DNA of 64,000 nucleotides from Salipiger bermudensis (GCF_020171625.1 NZ_JAIUZY010000009.1:124001-188000), one strand, 5' to 3'; positions 27,731-36,787 are shown, counted from the stretch's first letter. Notes: generated by a model from the sequence alone, not told the origin. Program-made: numbers and translations.

Positions 27731-29020
27731 ATGGCCAGCTTCGATATTCTCGTCACTGGCGGCACCCTGCCCGATGGCACCGTCAAGGACATCGGCATCA
27801 CCGGCGACCGCATCGCCGCCACCGGCGACCTGACCGGCGCCGAGGCCGGCGAGGTGATCGACGCGTCCGGCGATCTGGTCTCGCCGCCCTTTGTCGATCC
27901 GCATTTCCACATGGACGCGACGCTGAGCTACGGCACGCCGCGGATCAACGCCTCAGGCACCCTGCTCGAGGGCATCTCGCTCTGGGGCGAGCTGAAGCAG
28001 ATCGCCACCGTCGACGAGATGGTCGCGCGGGCGCTGGCCTATTGCGACTGGGCGGTGAGCATGGGGCTCTTGGCGGTGCGCAGCCATGTCGACACCTGCG
28101 ACGACGACCTCAAGGGCGTCGAGGCGCTGCTGCACGTGCGCGAGGTGGTGAAGCCCTATCTCGACCTGCAGCTCGTGGCCTTCCCGCAGGACGGCTTCTA
28201 CCGCGACCCGACGGCGCGCGCCAACACGCTGCGCGCGCTCGACATGGGGGTCGACGTGGTGGGCGGCATTCCGCATTTCGAGCGCACCATGGCCGATGGC
28301 GCCGCCTCGGTCCGCGAGCTCTGCGAAATCGCTGCCGAACGCGGCCTGCTGGTCGACCTGCATTGCGACGAGACCGACGACCCGATGTCGCGCCATATCG
28401 AAGCGCTGGCCTATGAGACCCAGCGGCTCGGGCTGCAGGGGCGCGTGGCGGGCTCGCACCTGACATCGATGCACTCGATGGACAATTACTATGTCTCGAA
28501 ACTGCTGCCGCTGATCGCCGAGGCCGGGATCGCGGCGATCCCCAACCCGCTGATCAACATCACCCTGCAGGGGCGGCACGACACCTTCCCCAAGCGCCGC
28601 GGCCTGACCCGGGTGAAGGAGATGCAGGCACAGGGCATCACCGTCGGCTGGGGGCAGGATTGCGTGCGCGACCCGTGGTATTCGCTGGGCACCGCCGACA
28701 TGCTGGACGTGGCCTTCATGGGTCTGCACGTGGCGCAGATGACCTCTCCGCAGGAGATGGCGCGCTGCTTCACCATGGTCACGGAAGAAAACGCCAAGAT
28801 CATGCATCTCGATGGCTACGGGCTGGCGCAGGGCGACAGGGCCTCGCTGGTGGTGCTCGACGCGGGCTCGAGCATCGAGGCACTGCGGCTCAGGCCGGAC
28901 CGGCTCTGCGTGATCTCCAAGGGCAAGGTGGTGTCGCGGCAGGCGCGCAACGATGCCCGGCTGACGCTTCCCGGCCGGCCCGCCAGCGTCCGCCGCCGCC
29001 ACCCGGTCCCGGACGCGTAG
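27731..29020 (+). CDS. Cytosine deaminase-like amidohydrolase
   Basis: This 429-residue amidohydrolase matches the CodA/N-isopropylammelide hydrolase branch. A small beta domain surrounds a TIM barrel. Metal ligands and catalytic residues are His58 and His60 in DPHFHMD, His211 with Glu214 in LHCDETDD, His243 in GSHLTSMHS and Asp310 in GWGQDCVRDPWY. FPKRRGLTRVKEM is typical of cytosine deaminases. It would deaminate cytosine or a related pyrimidine or triazine. As the last gene of the BMP transporter operon, its substrate is probably what the transporter imports. The C-terminal Arg-rich tail is not conserved. Confidence 0.88.
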   Translation: MASFDILVTGGTLPDGTVKDIGITGDRIAATGDLTGAEAGEVIDASGDLVSPPFVDPHFHMDATLSYGTPRINASGTLLEGISLWGELKQIATVDEMVARALAYCDWAVSMGLLAVRSHVDTCDDDLKGVEALLHVREVVKPYLDLQLVAFPQDGFYRDPTARANTLRALDMGVDVVGGIPHFERTMADGAASVRELCEIAAERGLLVDLHCDETDDPMSRHIEALAYETQRLGLQGRVAGSHLTSMHSMDNYYVSKLLPLIAEAGIAAIPNPLINITLQGRHDTFPKRRGLTRVKEMQAQGITVGWGQDCVRDPWYSLGTADMLDVAFMGLHVAQMTSPQEMARCFTMVTEENAKIMHLDGYGLAQGDRASLVVLDAGSSIEALRLRPDRLCVISKGKVVSRQARNDARLTLPGRPASVRRRHPVPDA

Positions 29021-29074
29021 CGCCCGGCGGCAGAGGCGGACGGGGGCGCTGCCCGCTGTCGCACCGGAGGTGCG

Positions 29075-29107
29075 CTTAAAAGAGGGAACCGAAGGTCCTC
29101 CTTTAAG
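29075..29107. terminator. Hairpin after the cytosine deaminase-like gene
   Basis: CTTAAAAGAGG and CCTCCTTTAAG form an 11-bp stem with one mismatch and an 11-nt loop, about 55 nt after the stop. There is no T-run beyond the stem, but the arm itself contains TTT. Confidence 0.5.
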
Positions 29108-29116
29108 AAAGAGGAA

Positions 29117-29225
29117 GGGGGCGCTGCCCCCTCTTGGCCTGCGGCCAATTCACCCCCCGAGGTATTTTTGAACCAAAGAAGCCAGACGCGCTGCGCCCCT
29201 GGCTTCTCTTCGTCAAAAATACTCC
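29117..29225. repeat. Dispersed intergenic repeat, inverted pair (copy D)
   Basis: The palindrome GGGGGC-GCT-GCCCCC (29117-29131) is followed by two copies of the repeat core in opposite orientation. The left arm (29159-29185) begins GAGGTATTTTTGAACC and ends AAGAAGCCAG. The right arm (29199-29225) is its near-perfect inverse, CTGGCTTCTCTTC...AAAAATACTCC. A 13-nt spacer separates them. The pair can form a long hairpin and lies between convergent genes. Confidence 0.75.
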
Positions 29226-29279
29226 CGCCGGAGGCGGGCCGGCCCCCGGGGTCCGCGAAGATCCGCGGCAAGGGCGCGG

Positions 29280-32200
29280 TCAGGCCACCAGGCGCTCGGC
29301 CTTCTTGAGGTCCACCGAGACCAGCTGCGAGACGCCCTGTTCCTGCATGGTGACGCCGTAGAGACGGTCCATGCGCGCCATCGTCACCGCGTGGTGGGTG
29401 ATGATGAGGAACCGCGTGTCGGTGCGGCGGCACATCTCGTCGAGCAGGTCGCAGAACCGGGTCACGTTGGCGTCGTCGAGCGGCGCATCGACCTCGTCGA
29501 GCACGCAGATCGGCGCGGGGTTGGCGAGGAACACCGCGAAGATCAGCGCCAGTGCCGTCAGCGTCTGCTCGCCGCCCGACAGCAGCGACAGGGTGGAGAG
29601 CTTCTTGCCCGGCGGCTGGCACATGATCTCGAGCCCGGCCTCGAGCGGGTCGTCGCTCTCGACCATCACGAGATTGGCCTCGCCGCCGTTGAACAGGTGG
29701 GTGAAGAGCATCGAGAAGTTGCTGTTCACCTGCTCGAAGGCGGTGAGCAGACGCTCGCGCCCCTCGCGGTTCAGCGCCGCGATGCCGGAGCGCAGGGTCT
29801 TGACCGCCTCTTCGAGATCCCGCTTTTCGGAAGCCAGCTGGTCGTGTTCCTCGCGCACCTCCCGCGCGTCTTCCTCGGCGCGCAGGTTCACCGCCCCAAG
29901 GGAATCGCGCTGGCGCTTGAGGCGGTTCACCTCGGCCTCGATCTGGTCCGACGGCGGCATCTCGTCCGGGTCGGCCTCGAGCCGGCCGAGCAGCTCCGAC
30001 GGGGTGGTGTCCTGCTCCTCCTCGATGCGCTCGGCGGCGGCCGTCGCGGTCTCGCGTGCCGCCTCGACCCGGGCCTCGGCGCGGGCGCGAAGCTCGCGCG
30101 CCTCGGAGGCGCTGCGCTCGGCGTCGCGCTCGGCCCCGATGGCCTCGCGCAGCTGCGCCTCGGCCTGGGCCAGAGCGTCGCCCGCCACCGTTTTGCGCGC
30201 CTCGGCCTCGGCGATCGACTGGCTCAGCTCGTCACGCCGTGCGGCCAGCTCCGCCGGGGCCGCAGCGGCGCGCTCCAGCTCGGCTTCCGCCGCCGCCTTG
30301 CGCTCGGCCAGCTCGTCGGTGCGCGAGCGCGCGGTCTCGAGCCGGTGGCGCCAGCCCGACAGGTCCTTGGTGACCTGCTGGCTGCGCGCCTTGCGGGCGT
30401 CGCCCTCGCGGCGCAGCTCGTCATGGGCGGAGCGCTTGGTCATCATCGTCATGCGCGCCGCCTCGACGGTCATCTTGATGTCCTCGGCCTCGGCGCGCGC
30501 CGCCTCGAGATCGTCCAGCTCCTCGCGCGCGCGCTCGGCCTCGAGCAGCTGCTTGCGCGCGCCGGTGGCCTCGTCCTCGTGGCGGGTCACCGCCATCGCG
30601 AGGCTCTCGAGCTTGCCTTCGGCGAGGTTGCGGTCGGCCTCGGCGCGGTTCATCGCGCGGGTGCTCTCGTTGAGCTGCTGGTCGGCCTCGCGTCGCGCCT
30701 CGCGCGCCGCCTTGTCGGCGCGGGTCAGCTCGGCCAGCCGCATCACCAGCGCCTCGTGCGCGGTGCGCATTCCCTCCACGCGGGCCTCGGCCTCGGCCAT
30801 CTCCTGCTTGAGCTCTTCCAGGCGGTTGAGCTGTTCCAGCCGCAGCGCCGCCGCCGAGGGCGCATCCTCGGCCCAGGCGCGGTAGCCGTCCCAGCGCCAG
30901 AGGTCGCCCTCGGGGCTGACGAGGCGCTGGCCGGGCTTCAGAAGCGGCTGCAGACGCGGGCCGTCATCGGCCTCGACGAGGCCGATCTGGCCCATGCGGC
31001 GCTCGAGCACCTCTGGGACCGAGACGTGGTTGGTCAGCGCGGTGACCCCCGGCGGCAGCGGCTGGTCGCCATCGTAGGGCGGCAGCACCGTCCAGCCGGA
31101 GGGCCCGTCGGCCTCGACCTCGGGGGCGCGCAGATCGTCCGCCAGCGCCGCGCCGAGCGCCTTCTCGAAGCCCTGCTGCACCTGAAGGCGGTCAAGGATC
31201 TGGCCGCCCTCCGCGGTGTCGCGGTCGAGCAGACGGGCCAGCGCGGTGACCTCGGCGCGCAGGGCGTTGAACTCACCCTCCGCCTCCGAGCGCTCGGCCC
31301 GCGCCTCGGCCTCGCGCGATTGCGCGTCAGAGCGCGCCTCGTCCGCATCGGCCAGCAGCGTCTCGCAGCGCTCGGCCATCTCCTGCGCCTCTTCGGCACG
31401 GGCGCGCGCCTCGCTGACGCGGTCGGTCGATTCCTCCAGCGTCTCCTTGGCCTCGGCCACCGCCTCGCGGGCGCGACCGGCCTCGCCCTCGTGGCGATCG
31501 AGCATCCGGCGGGCGTCGGACAGGAAGCGCTGCGCCGACTGGTGGCGGGCGGCGAGCCGGGCGACATCCTCGGTGTATTGCGTCAGGTCCGCCTCGCGCT
31601 CCTGCAGCATGGCCGAGGCCTCGCTGGCGGCCTCGGCCGCCTCGGCGACGCGCGCCTCGTGGCCTGCGCCGGCCCTCTCGAGCTCCTGCGCCTCGCGCTC
31701 GAGCCGCTCGATGGTGTCTCCCGCGTCGCGGTTGAGCCCGGCCTCGCGCTCCATGTCATGCGCCATCTGCCCGATGCGGCGGGTCAGCGCGGCGATGGTC
31801 TCGGCGGCCTGCCGTTCCTGATCCGCCAGCGCGTCGCGCTGCACGCCGAGGCGCTGCAAGATCGCCACCGCGATGGACTCTTCCTCGCGCAGGGGCGGCA
31901 GCGCCTCTTCACGCTCGGCCCGCAGCGTGGCGGCGGCGCGGGCGGTGTTCTCGGCCTGCGCGGCGGTGGTGACGCGCTGGCGATGCTCGGCCTCGGCCTT
32001 GAGCCGGCCCTCCTCGGCCTCCTTCCAGCGGCGGTAGAGCAGCAGCCCCTCGGCGCGGCGCAGGTCGGTGCCGATGGCGCGGTAGCGCGCCGCCTGCTTG
32101 GCCTGCCGCTCGAGCTGCGAGAGCTGCGCGGCCAGCTGCTCGATCACGTCATCGACGCGCAGCAGGTTGGCCTCGGTGCCGTTGAGCTTCAGCTCGGCCT

Positions 32201-32735
32201 CGTGGCGGCGCTGGTAGAGGCCCGAGATGCCGGCCGCCTCCTCGAGAATGCGGCGGCGGTTGCGGGGCTTGGCGTTGATCAGCTCGGCGATCTGGCCCTG
32301 CCGCACCAGCGCCGGCGAATGCGCGCCGGTCGAGGCATCGGCGAACAGCATCTGCACGTCTCGCGCGCGCACGTCCTTGCCGTTGGTCTTGTAGGCCGAG
32401 CCGACATCGCGGGTGATGCGGCGCACGATCTCGAGCTGGTCGCTGTCGTTGAAGCCCGCGGGCGCCAGACGGTCGGAATTGTCCATGGTCAGGCAGACCT
32501 CGGCGAAATTCCGCGCCGGGCGCGACGAGGCGCCGGCGAAGATCACGTCTTCCATGCCGGAGCCGCGCATCGCCTTGGCGCGGGTCTCGCCCATCACCCA
32601 GCGCAGCGCCTCGAGCAGGTTGGACTTGCCGCAGCCATTCGGCCCGACAACGCCGGTCAGCCCCTCCGAGATGACCAGATCGGTGGGGTCGACGAAGCTC
32701 TTGAAGCCCGTGAGTCTGAGGCGGGAAAACTGCAA
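29280..32735 (-). CDS. smc: Chromosome segregation protein SMC
   Basis: This 1151-residue SMC ATPase organises and segregates the chromosome. The N-terminal head has Walker A GPNGCGKSN (about 31-39). Two long coiled-coil arms rich in Glu, Ala and Arg flank a hinge (around residues 510-620, with LRAPEVEADGPSGWTVLPP). The C-terminal head has the signature LSLLSGGEQTLTALALIFA and Walker B ICVLDEVDAPLDDANV. Length fits the bacterial family. It is divergent from a GNAT gene. The intergenic region between them holds a perfect DnaA-box consensus. ScpA/ScpB partners are not in the window. Confidence 0.96.
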   Translation of the reverse strand: MQFSRLRLTGFKSFVDPTDLVISEGLTGVVGPNGCGKSNLLEALRWVMGETRAKAMRGSGMEDVIFAGASSRPARNFAEVCLTMDNSDRLAPAGFNDSDQLEIVRRITRDVGSAYKTNGKDVRARDVQMLFADASTGAHSPALVRQGQIAELINAKPRNRRRILEEAAGISGLYQRRHEAELKLNGTEANLLRVDDVIEQLAAQLSQLERQAKQAARYRAIGTDLRRAEGLLLYRRWKEAEEGRLKAEAEHRQRVTTAAQAENTARAAATLRAEREEALPPLREEESIAVAILQRLGVQRDALADQERQAAETIAALTRRIGQMAHDMEREAGLNRDAGDTIERLEREAQELERAGAGHEARVAEAAEAASEASAMLQEREADLTQYTEDVARLAARHQSAQRFLSDARRMLDRHEGEAGRAREAVAEAKETLEESTDRVSEARARAEEAQEMAERCETLLADADEARSDAQSREAEARAERSEAEGEFNALRAEVTALARLLDRDTAEGGQILDRLQVQQGFEKALGAALADDLRAPEVEADGPSGWTVLPPYDGDQPLPPGVTALTNHVSVPEVLERRMGQIGLVEADDGPRLQPLLKPGQRLVSPEGDLWRWDGYRAWAEDAPSAAALRLEQLNRLEELKQEMAEAEARVEGMRTAHEALVMRLAELTRADKAAREARREADQQLNESTRAMNRAEADRNLAEGKLESLAMAVTRHEDEATGARKQLLEAERAREELDDLEAARAEAEDIKMTVEAARMTMMTKRSAHDELRREGDARKARSQQVTKDLSGWRHRLETARSRTDELAERKAAAEAELERAAAAPAELAARRDELSQSIAEAEARKTVAGDALAQAEAQLREAIGAERDAERSASEARELRARAEARVEAARETATAAAERIEEEQDTTPSELLGRLEADPDEMPPSDQIEAEVNRLKRQRDSLGAVNLRAEEDAREVREEHDQLASEKRDLEEAVKTLRSGIAALNREGRERLLTAFEQVNSNFSMLFTHLFNGGEANLVMVESDDPLEAGLEIMCQPPGKKLSTLSLLSGGEQTLTALALIFAVFLANPAPICVLDEVDAPLDDANVTRFCDLLDEMCRRTDTRFLIITHHAVTMARMDRLYGVTMQEQGVSQLVSVDLKKAERLVA

Positions 32736-32830
32736 ATCTGGCTGCCCTGATTCATGATTGTCGGGTATTTTCGCTGTCCGCTCGGGGGCGAGTCAAACGC
32801 TTTGCGCTGCATATCGCGGAGAGCCGCTTA

Positions 32831-32839
32831 TTATCCACA
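32831..32839 (+). promoter_or_regulatory. Perfect DnaA-box consensus upstream of smc
   Basis: TTATCCACA matches the 9-mer DnaA box exactly. It is a single copy, in the divergent smc/GNAT intergenic region, 96 nt upstream of the smc start. A single box is compatible with chance or with DnaA-linked regulation. Confidence 0.4.
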
Positions 32840-32871
32840 AGATATTGCGCACGCACGACGAAAACGGGATC

Positions 32872-32900
32872 TTGACGAAACGCGTGTTAGCGCTTTTCAT
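32872..32900 (+). promoter_or_regulatory. Possible sigma-70 type promoter of the GNAT gene
   Basis: TTGACG and TTTCAT are separated by 17 nt and lie 26 nt before the start codon at 32926. The -35 is good and the -10 weak. Confidence 0.3.
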
Positions 32901-32925
32901 CGCTTAGCCTGCGAGGAGCTGCCCC

Positions 32926-33402
32926 ATGTCTCTAGCCATTCGACCGATCTCGCCCCGTGACCCGCGCGCGCGGGCTTTGCTGAGCGAAAGCCACGCCTTG
33001 ATGAACGCGTTGTTTCCGATGGACGAAAACCACTGCCTCGACGTCGAGGCGCTCTGTGCCGAGGGCATTACCTTCTATGGCGCCGAAGAGGAAGAGGGGG
33101 GCGAACTGCTCGGCTGTGCGGCGCTGGCCCGGCGCGACGGCTATGGCGAGGTGAAGTCCATGTTCGTGGCCCCGGTGGCGCGCGGCATCGGCGTGGCGCG
33201 GCGGCTGCTGTCCCACATCGAACACGCGGCGCTGAGCGAGGGGCTGCCGATGCTGCGACTCGAGACCGGCGACAAGCTGGCCGCCGCGGTCTCGCTCTAC
33301 GAAGAATCGGGCTTTACCCGGCGGCCGCCCTTCGGCGCCTACGAAGACAGCCCGTCGAGCATCTTCTACGAGAAACCAGTCGCCGAACCCGCGCGCGGCT
33401 GA
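32926..33402 (+). CDS. GNAT-family N-acetyltransferase
   Basis: This 158-residue protein has a single acetyltransferase domain. The acetyl-CoA loop (motif A) reads MFVAPVARGIGVARRLLSHIE near residues 85-105. YEESGFTRRPPFGAYEDSPSSIFYEKP is the C-terminal strand region shared with YhbS/ElaA-like GNATs acting on small molecules. The substrate is unknown. The start MSLAIRPISPRDPRA, preceded by GAGGAG, is well placed. It is cytoplasmic. Confidence 0.88.
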   Translation: MSLAIRPISPRDPRARALLSESHALMNALFPMDENHCLDVEALCAEGITFYGAEEEEGGELLGCAALARRDGYGEVKSMFVAPVARGIGVARRLLSHIEHAALSEGLPMLRLETGDKLAAAVSLYEESGFTRRPPFGAYEDSPSSIFYEKPVAEPARG

Positions 33403-33438
33403 GCCCCGGCGCGCCCTGCTTTCTGCGCGTCCCAGGCC

Positions 33439-33837
33439 TCAATACCCCCGACACTCGAGCTCGGCGCTGCCGCCAAGCCCGGCGCTGGCATAGCCATTGA
33501 AGATCGCGCAGGAGATCCGCCCGCGGCGCGGCTTCTTCGGGGACGGGGCGCCGTCGCAGGACAGCCCCATCACCAGCACCGCGGGATCGCCGGTGACCCA
33601 GTCGGGTTCGCAGCCCGTCTGCAGGAAGGCGGCCTTCTGCGCCCGTTCGGCGATCGGGTCGAACCGGGCCGGGAATTCCGGGCTGATACGGGTCGCCTCG
33701 GCAATGGCGCCGTTGACCCGCAAAAGGAAGCGCGAGCCTTCAACCTCGATCCGCTGCGCCGGAAGGCCGCGAAACCCCGGCCCGCCCGTGTTGCAGGCGG
33801 CGCTCAGCAGGAACAGGATGATCACCAAGCCTCTCAT
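33439..33837 (-). CDS. Small lipoprotein, unknown function
   Basis: This 132-residue protein has a lipoprotein signal peptide (MRGLVIILFLLSAAC), with lipobox LSAAC giving a lipidated Cys at residue 15. The mature part has four further cysteines and no recognised domain. It is probably anchored in a membrane facing the periplasm. The ATG at 33837 is used because the signal peptide starts there; an open frame upstream to 33951 is not coding. Confidence 0.72.
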   Translation of the reverse strand: MRGLVIILFLLSAACNTGGPGFRGLPAQRIEVEGSRFLLRVNGAIAEATRISPEFPARFDPIAERAQKAAFLQTGCEPDWVTGDPAVLVMGLSCDGAPSPKKPRRGRISCAIFNGYASAGLGGSAELECRGY

Positions 33838-34085
33838 GCCGCACCATAGGCCGGCCTTGGTTAACAACCCGCTAACCAACCTGCGGCATCCGGCCGGAGG
33901 GCTCACGGCGCCGCAGGGCCAGTGCGCCGGTCCGCCCTCGAAGAGCCGCACCCAAGACAGGCCTCAGGTCCGAGTAACGAAAAGAGTGACCGCGTGCCCT
34001 GCCGGACACGCAATCCTGTATCGCGCCATGGTGATGGAACGGCGGCGGTCCGGGATGGTTGACCTCGAGCACAGAGGAGTGCCCC

Positions 34086-34643
34086 ATGTCCGATCCCATG
34101 CCCAGATACGAGACCCGTCCCCGCCGCCCGCTTGGCCCCGACTGGCGCTGGCTGCTGGTGCTTGGCGCCTTGCTCATCGTGGGCGGCATCGTCGCTTTTC
34201 TGAACCCCTTCGCCGCCTCGCTGACCGCCGTGGCCATTGCTGGCAGCATCCTTCTGCTGGGCGGGGTGCTGCAGCTCTGGATCGCGTTTCAGGATGACGG
34301 CCCGGGCTCTGCGCGGCTCGTCTCGGGTTTGCTGGGCCTGATCGTGCTGGCCTTCGGCATCGCCCTGCTGGCGAACCCGCTGGCGGGGATCGTGTCGCTC
34401 ACCCTCATCATCGCGGGCTTCTTCATGGCCGTCGGGCTGCTGCGCCTCGTGCTTGCCTTTCAGCTGCGCGAGCGGCGCGGCTGGGGCTGGCTGGCACTTG
34501 CAGGGGCGATCTCCATGGCCTTGGGCCTCTGGATCATCCTCGCCATCCCGGAAGCCGGCGCCGGAATCCTCGGGATCTTCCTTGGCGTCGAACTGCTCAC
34601 CTCCGGCATCGGCGTCGCAGCGCTGGCCTGGCGGCTGCGCTAG
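34086..34643 (+). CDS. HdeD-family membrane protein
   Basis: This 185-residue inner-membrane protein has six predicted transmembrane helices arranged as three similar hairpins. The DUF308/HdeD repeat pattern is visible (LIVGGIVAFLNPFAA, LIVLAFGIALLANPLAG, ISMALGLWIILAIPEAG). In E. coli HdeD is linked to acid resistance at high cell density; no mechanism is known. GAGGAG precedes the ATG at 34086. It ends only 7 nt from the end of convergent mipZ. Confidence 0.85.
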   Translation: MSDPMPRYETRPRRPLGPDWRWLLVLGALLIVGGIVAFLNPFAASLTAVAIAGSILLLGGVLQLWIAFQDDGPGSARLVSGLLGLIVLAFGIALLANPLAGIVSLTLIIAGFFMAVGLLRLVLAFQLRERRGWGWLALAGAISMALGLWIILAIPEAGAGILGIFLGVELLTSGIGVAALAWRLR

Positions 34644-34650
34644 AACGGTC

Positions 34651-35460
34651 TCAGAACCGGATCTCGACGCCCGGCAGGTCGAGCGTACTCATCAGGTCGC
34701 GCAGCTCCTGACGCGCGGCCACGTTCGAGATATTGAGCTGCTTGACGCCGATATCCTTGAGATCGAGCAGCGTCAGGCCGCGCGGGAACAGCTCGCGGAA
34801 GATCACCCGCTCGGAGAAGCCCGGCGCGATGCGGAACCCGATGCGCTTGGACAGCCGCTCGAGCGCCTTTTCCATCTTCATCTTGTTGATCATCTGCTGC
34901 GCACCGAGGCGGTTGCGCAGCACGATCCAGTCAATCGGCTTCAGGCCCGCCTGCGCGCGCAGCTGGCGGGCGCTCCAGACCATCTCGGAATAGACCGACG
35001 GACCAAGGATCTTCTCGCCATCGCCGTCGATATGGGCCAGCAGGTCGAAATCGATGAAGCTGTCGTTGAGCGGCGTGATCAGCGTGTCGGCCAGCGTGTG
35101 CGCGACCTGGCTCAGCCGGGTGTGCGAGCCGGGGCAGTCGATCAGGATGAAGTCGCTGTCGGCCTCGAGCATCGACACGGCCTTGCTCAGGCGGTGGTCA
35201 TAGACGTTTTCGCCCGGCGCCAGTTCTGAGGGGTCTACCTGCGGCAGCTCGATGTAATGCGGGCTGGGCAGTTCGAGCCCCTCGCTCTCGAGGAAGCGGC
35301 GGCGGTTGTCGCAATAGCGGCCGGTGGTCTGCTGGCGCAGGTCGAGATCGAGCGCCCCGACCCGGTAGCCCAGCCGGGCAAGCGCGGTGGCCACGTGCAT
35401 CGAGACGGTGGATTTCCCCGCCCCGCCCTTCTCGTTCCCGACGACGATGATATGTGCCAC
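34651..35460 (-). CDS. mipZ: Division-plane positioning ATPase MipZ
   Basis: This 269-residue ParA-superfamily ATPase has a deviant Walker A GNEKGGAGKST near the N-terminus, switch region ALDLDLRQQTTGRY and Walker B-like FILIDCPGSHTRLSQVAH. The LRQ/TGRY segment and the C-terminal half (WIVLRNRLGAQQMINKMKMEKALERLSKRIGF...) match MipZ of Caulobacter and Rhodobacter, which forms a pole-to-midcell gradient that inhibits FtsZ. The start is a GTG (V-A-H-I-I-V-V-G) at 35460; there is no ATG close to the fold. It lies downstream of the FO operon, behind a terminator. Confidence 0.92.
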   Translation of the reverse strand: MAHIIVVGNEKGGAGKSTVSMHVATALARLGYRVGALDLDLRQQTTGRYCDNRRRFLESEGLELPSPHYIELPQVDPSELAPGENVYDHRLSKAVSMLEADSDFILIDCPGSHTRLSQVAHTLADTLITPLNDSFIDFDLLAHIDGDGEKILGPSVYSEMVWSARQLRAQAGLKPIDWIVLRNRLGAQQMINKMKMEKALERLSKRIGFRIAPGFSERVIFRELFPRGLTLLDLKDIGVKQLNISNVAARQELRDLMSTLDLPGVEIRF

Positions 35461-35615
35461 GCTACCCTCTTGTCCTGACGACCACATGTACCGCTGTGGT
35501 CCCGGTCGGGCTACCGTATCTGGTGGAAGCCAACAAGCAAAGTCTTGCCGATGCCGCAACGGCACGGCAGGCCGCGACCGTGTTCCACGTGCCGCAAATC
35601 CGGTCGCCGGACAGC

Positions 35616-35643
35616 AAAAAGCCCGGCCAGAAGCCGGGCTTTT
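35616..35643 (-). terminator. Terminator of the FO ATP synthase operon (bidirectional shape)
   Basis: The stem AAAAGCCCGGC/GCCGGGCTTTT has a 5-nt loop, with T-runs on both strands. It lies about 25 nt after the end of the minus-strand b-subunit gene and before mipZ. Confidence 0.88.
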
Positions 35644-35667
35644 CAAAACTCTCGAGGACCTTGCGGG

Positions 35668-36231
35668 TCAGTGCAGCTTGGCACCGACTTCGGCGATCGA
35701 CTCGTCGATCATCCGGTCCTTGTCTGCAGCGCTGGTCTGCTGCGCGATGACATCGCGGGCAGCTGCCACGGCCACGACTGCGGCACGGTCGCGCACTTCC
35801 TTCACGGCCGATGCCTGAGCCGAAGCGATGTGATCGTCGGCGGCAGCAAGACGGCGTGCGATGGCATCCTTGAGGTCCTTGCGGGCCTGCTCGGCGGCCA
35901 TCTCGGCCTCTTCCTTGGCATTCGCAACGATGCGATCGGCCTGTGCCGAGACCTCGTGCTGCTTGCGCTCGTAGGAGGCAAGAAGCGACTGGGCCTCTTC
36001 ACGCAGCGCGCGCGCTTCGTCGAGTTCGCTGCGGATGTCGTCGGCCCGCTTGTCCAGCAGCTTGCCCAGCATGCCCGGGACCTTGAAATAGGCCAGGACA
36101 GCAAGGAAGAGCAGGAACCCGAGCAGCACGACGAAGTCGGTGTTGCGCAGCGAGAAGAACGGGCCGGACGCCGCCAGCGCAGGGCTGGCAAGGCTTGCGC
36201 CGAGGGCGCTGGTGATGATCAGCTTACGCAT
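35668..36231 (-). CDS. atpF: ATP synthase FO subunit b
   Basis: This 187-residue stator subunit has an N-terminal membrane segment (about 27-47, [17 protein letters not shown]) preceded by a signal-peptide-like stretch ending SPALAA. A long charged helix follows (about 55-187) that dimerises with b' and contacts F1. It is the last gene of the FO operon, 4 nt after the b' gene. The paired b/b' arrangement is typical of photosynthetic-lineage alphaproteobacteria. Confidence 0.93.
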   Translation of the reverse strand: MRKLIITSALGASLASPALAASGPFFSLRNTDFVVLLGFLLFLAVLAYFKVPGMLGKLLDKRADDIRSELDEARALREEAQSLLASYERKQHEVSAQADRIVANAKEEAEMAAEQARKDLKDAIARRLAAADDHIASAQASAVKEVRDRAAVVAVAAARDVIAQQTSAADKDRMIDESIAEVGAKLH

Positions 36232-36235
36232 CGGC

Positions 36236-36787
36236 TCACCCTTTCATCCGGTTGTCGACAGCCGTCGAGATGGCTGCCTGATCCGCCGTGCCACCGAGCA
36301 CGGCCACGATGGCCTCCGCGGTGTCCTTTGCGACGATCTCGACATTCGCGAGGGCCGAGGCACGGATTTCGGCGATGGCCGCTTCCGACTCGGCGGTCTT
36401 TTCCGCGATCTGGGCGTCCGCTTCGCGGGTCGCCTCGTCGAGTTGCGCCTTGATCTCGTCGCGGGTTTGCTGACCGATGGCCTGAGCCTCGGCACGAGCG
36501 TCCGCGAGCGCCTTGTCGTACGCCGCTTCAGCGTCGGCGGCTTGGCGCTTCAGCTCCTCTGCGGCGGCGATGTCATTCGTGATCGTGCCCTGGCGCTCGG
36601 CCAGGACCGAAGCGATCCGCGGCAGAGCGATGCGCGACAGCACGAAGAAAATCACCACGAGCGTGATGACAAGCCAGAAAACCTGGTTCGGGATCCACTC
36701 GGCGCACAGCTGCGGCATACCGATGGCAGAGCCATGGCTGTCGACGCAGGCGCTCGTGAATTCTCCGGCGATGGGTTCTGTCGCCAT
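36236..36787 (-). CDS. ATP synthase FO subunit b'
   Basis: This 183-residue second stator subunit has a membrane segment (about 35-55, [21 protein letters not shown]) followed by an Ala/Glu-rich heptad helix. It pairs with the b subunit encoded next. Its N-terminal 30 residues carry two Cys ([15 protein letters not shown]). Spacing to neighbours (86 bp to atpE, 4 bp to atpF) indicates one operon. Confidence 0.92.
   Translation of the reverse strand: MATEPIAGEFTSACVDSHGSAIGMPQLCAEWIPNQVFWLVITLVVIFFVLSRIALPRIASVLAERQGTITNDIAAAEELKRQAADAEAAYDKALADARAEAQAIGQQTRDEIKAQLDEATREADAQIAEKTAESEAAIAEIRASALANVEIVAKDTAEAIVAVLGGTADQAAISTAVDNRMKG

Noticed and set aside
29391-32750. 1119-codon open frame opposite smc
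   Set aside because: Shadow of smc; composition is Leu/Gly/Ala/Arg-rich without domains, whereas smc shows Walker A, signature and Walker B.
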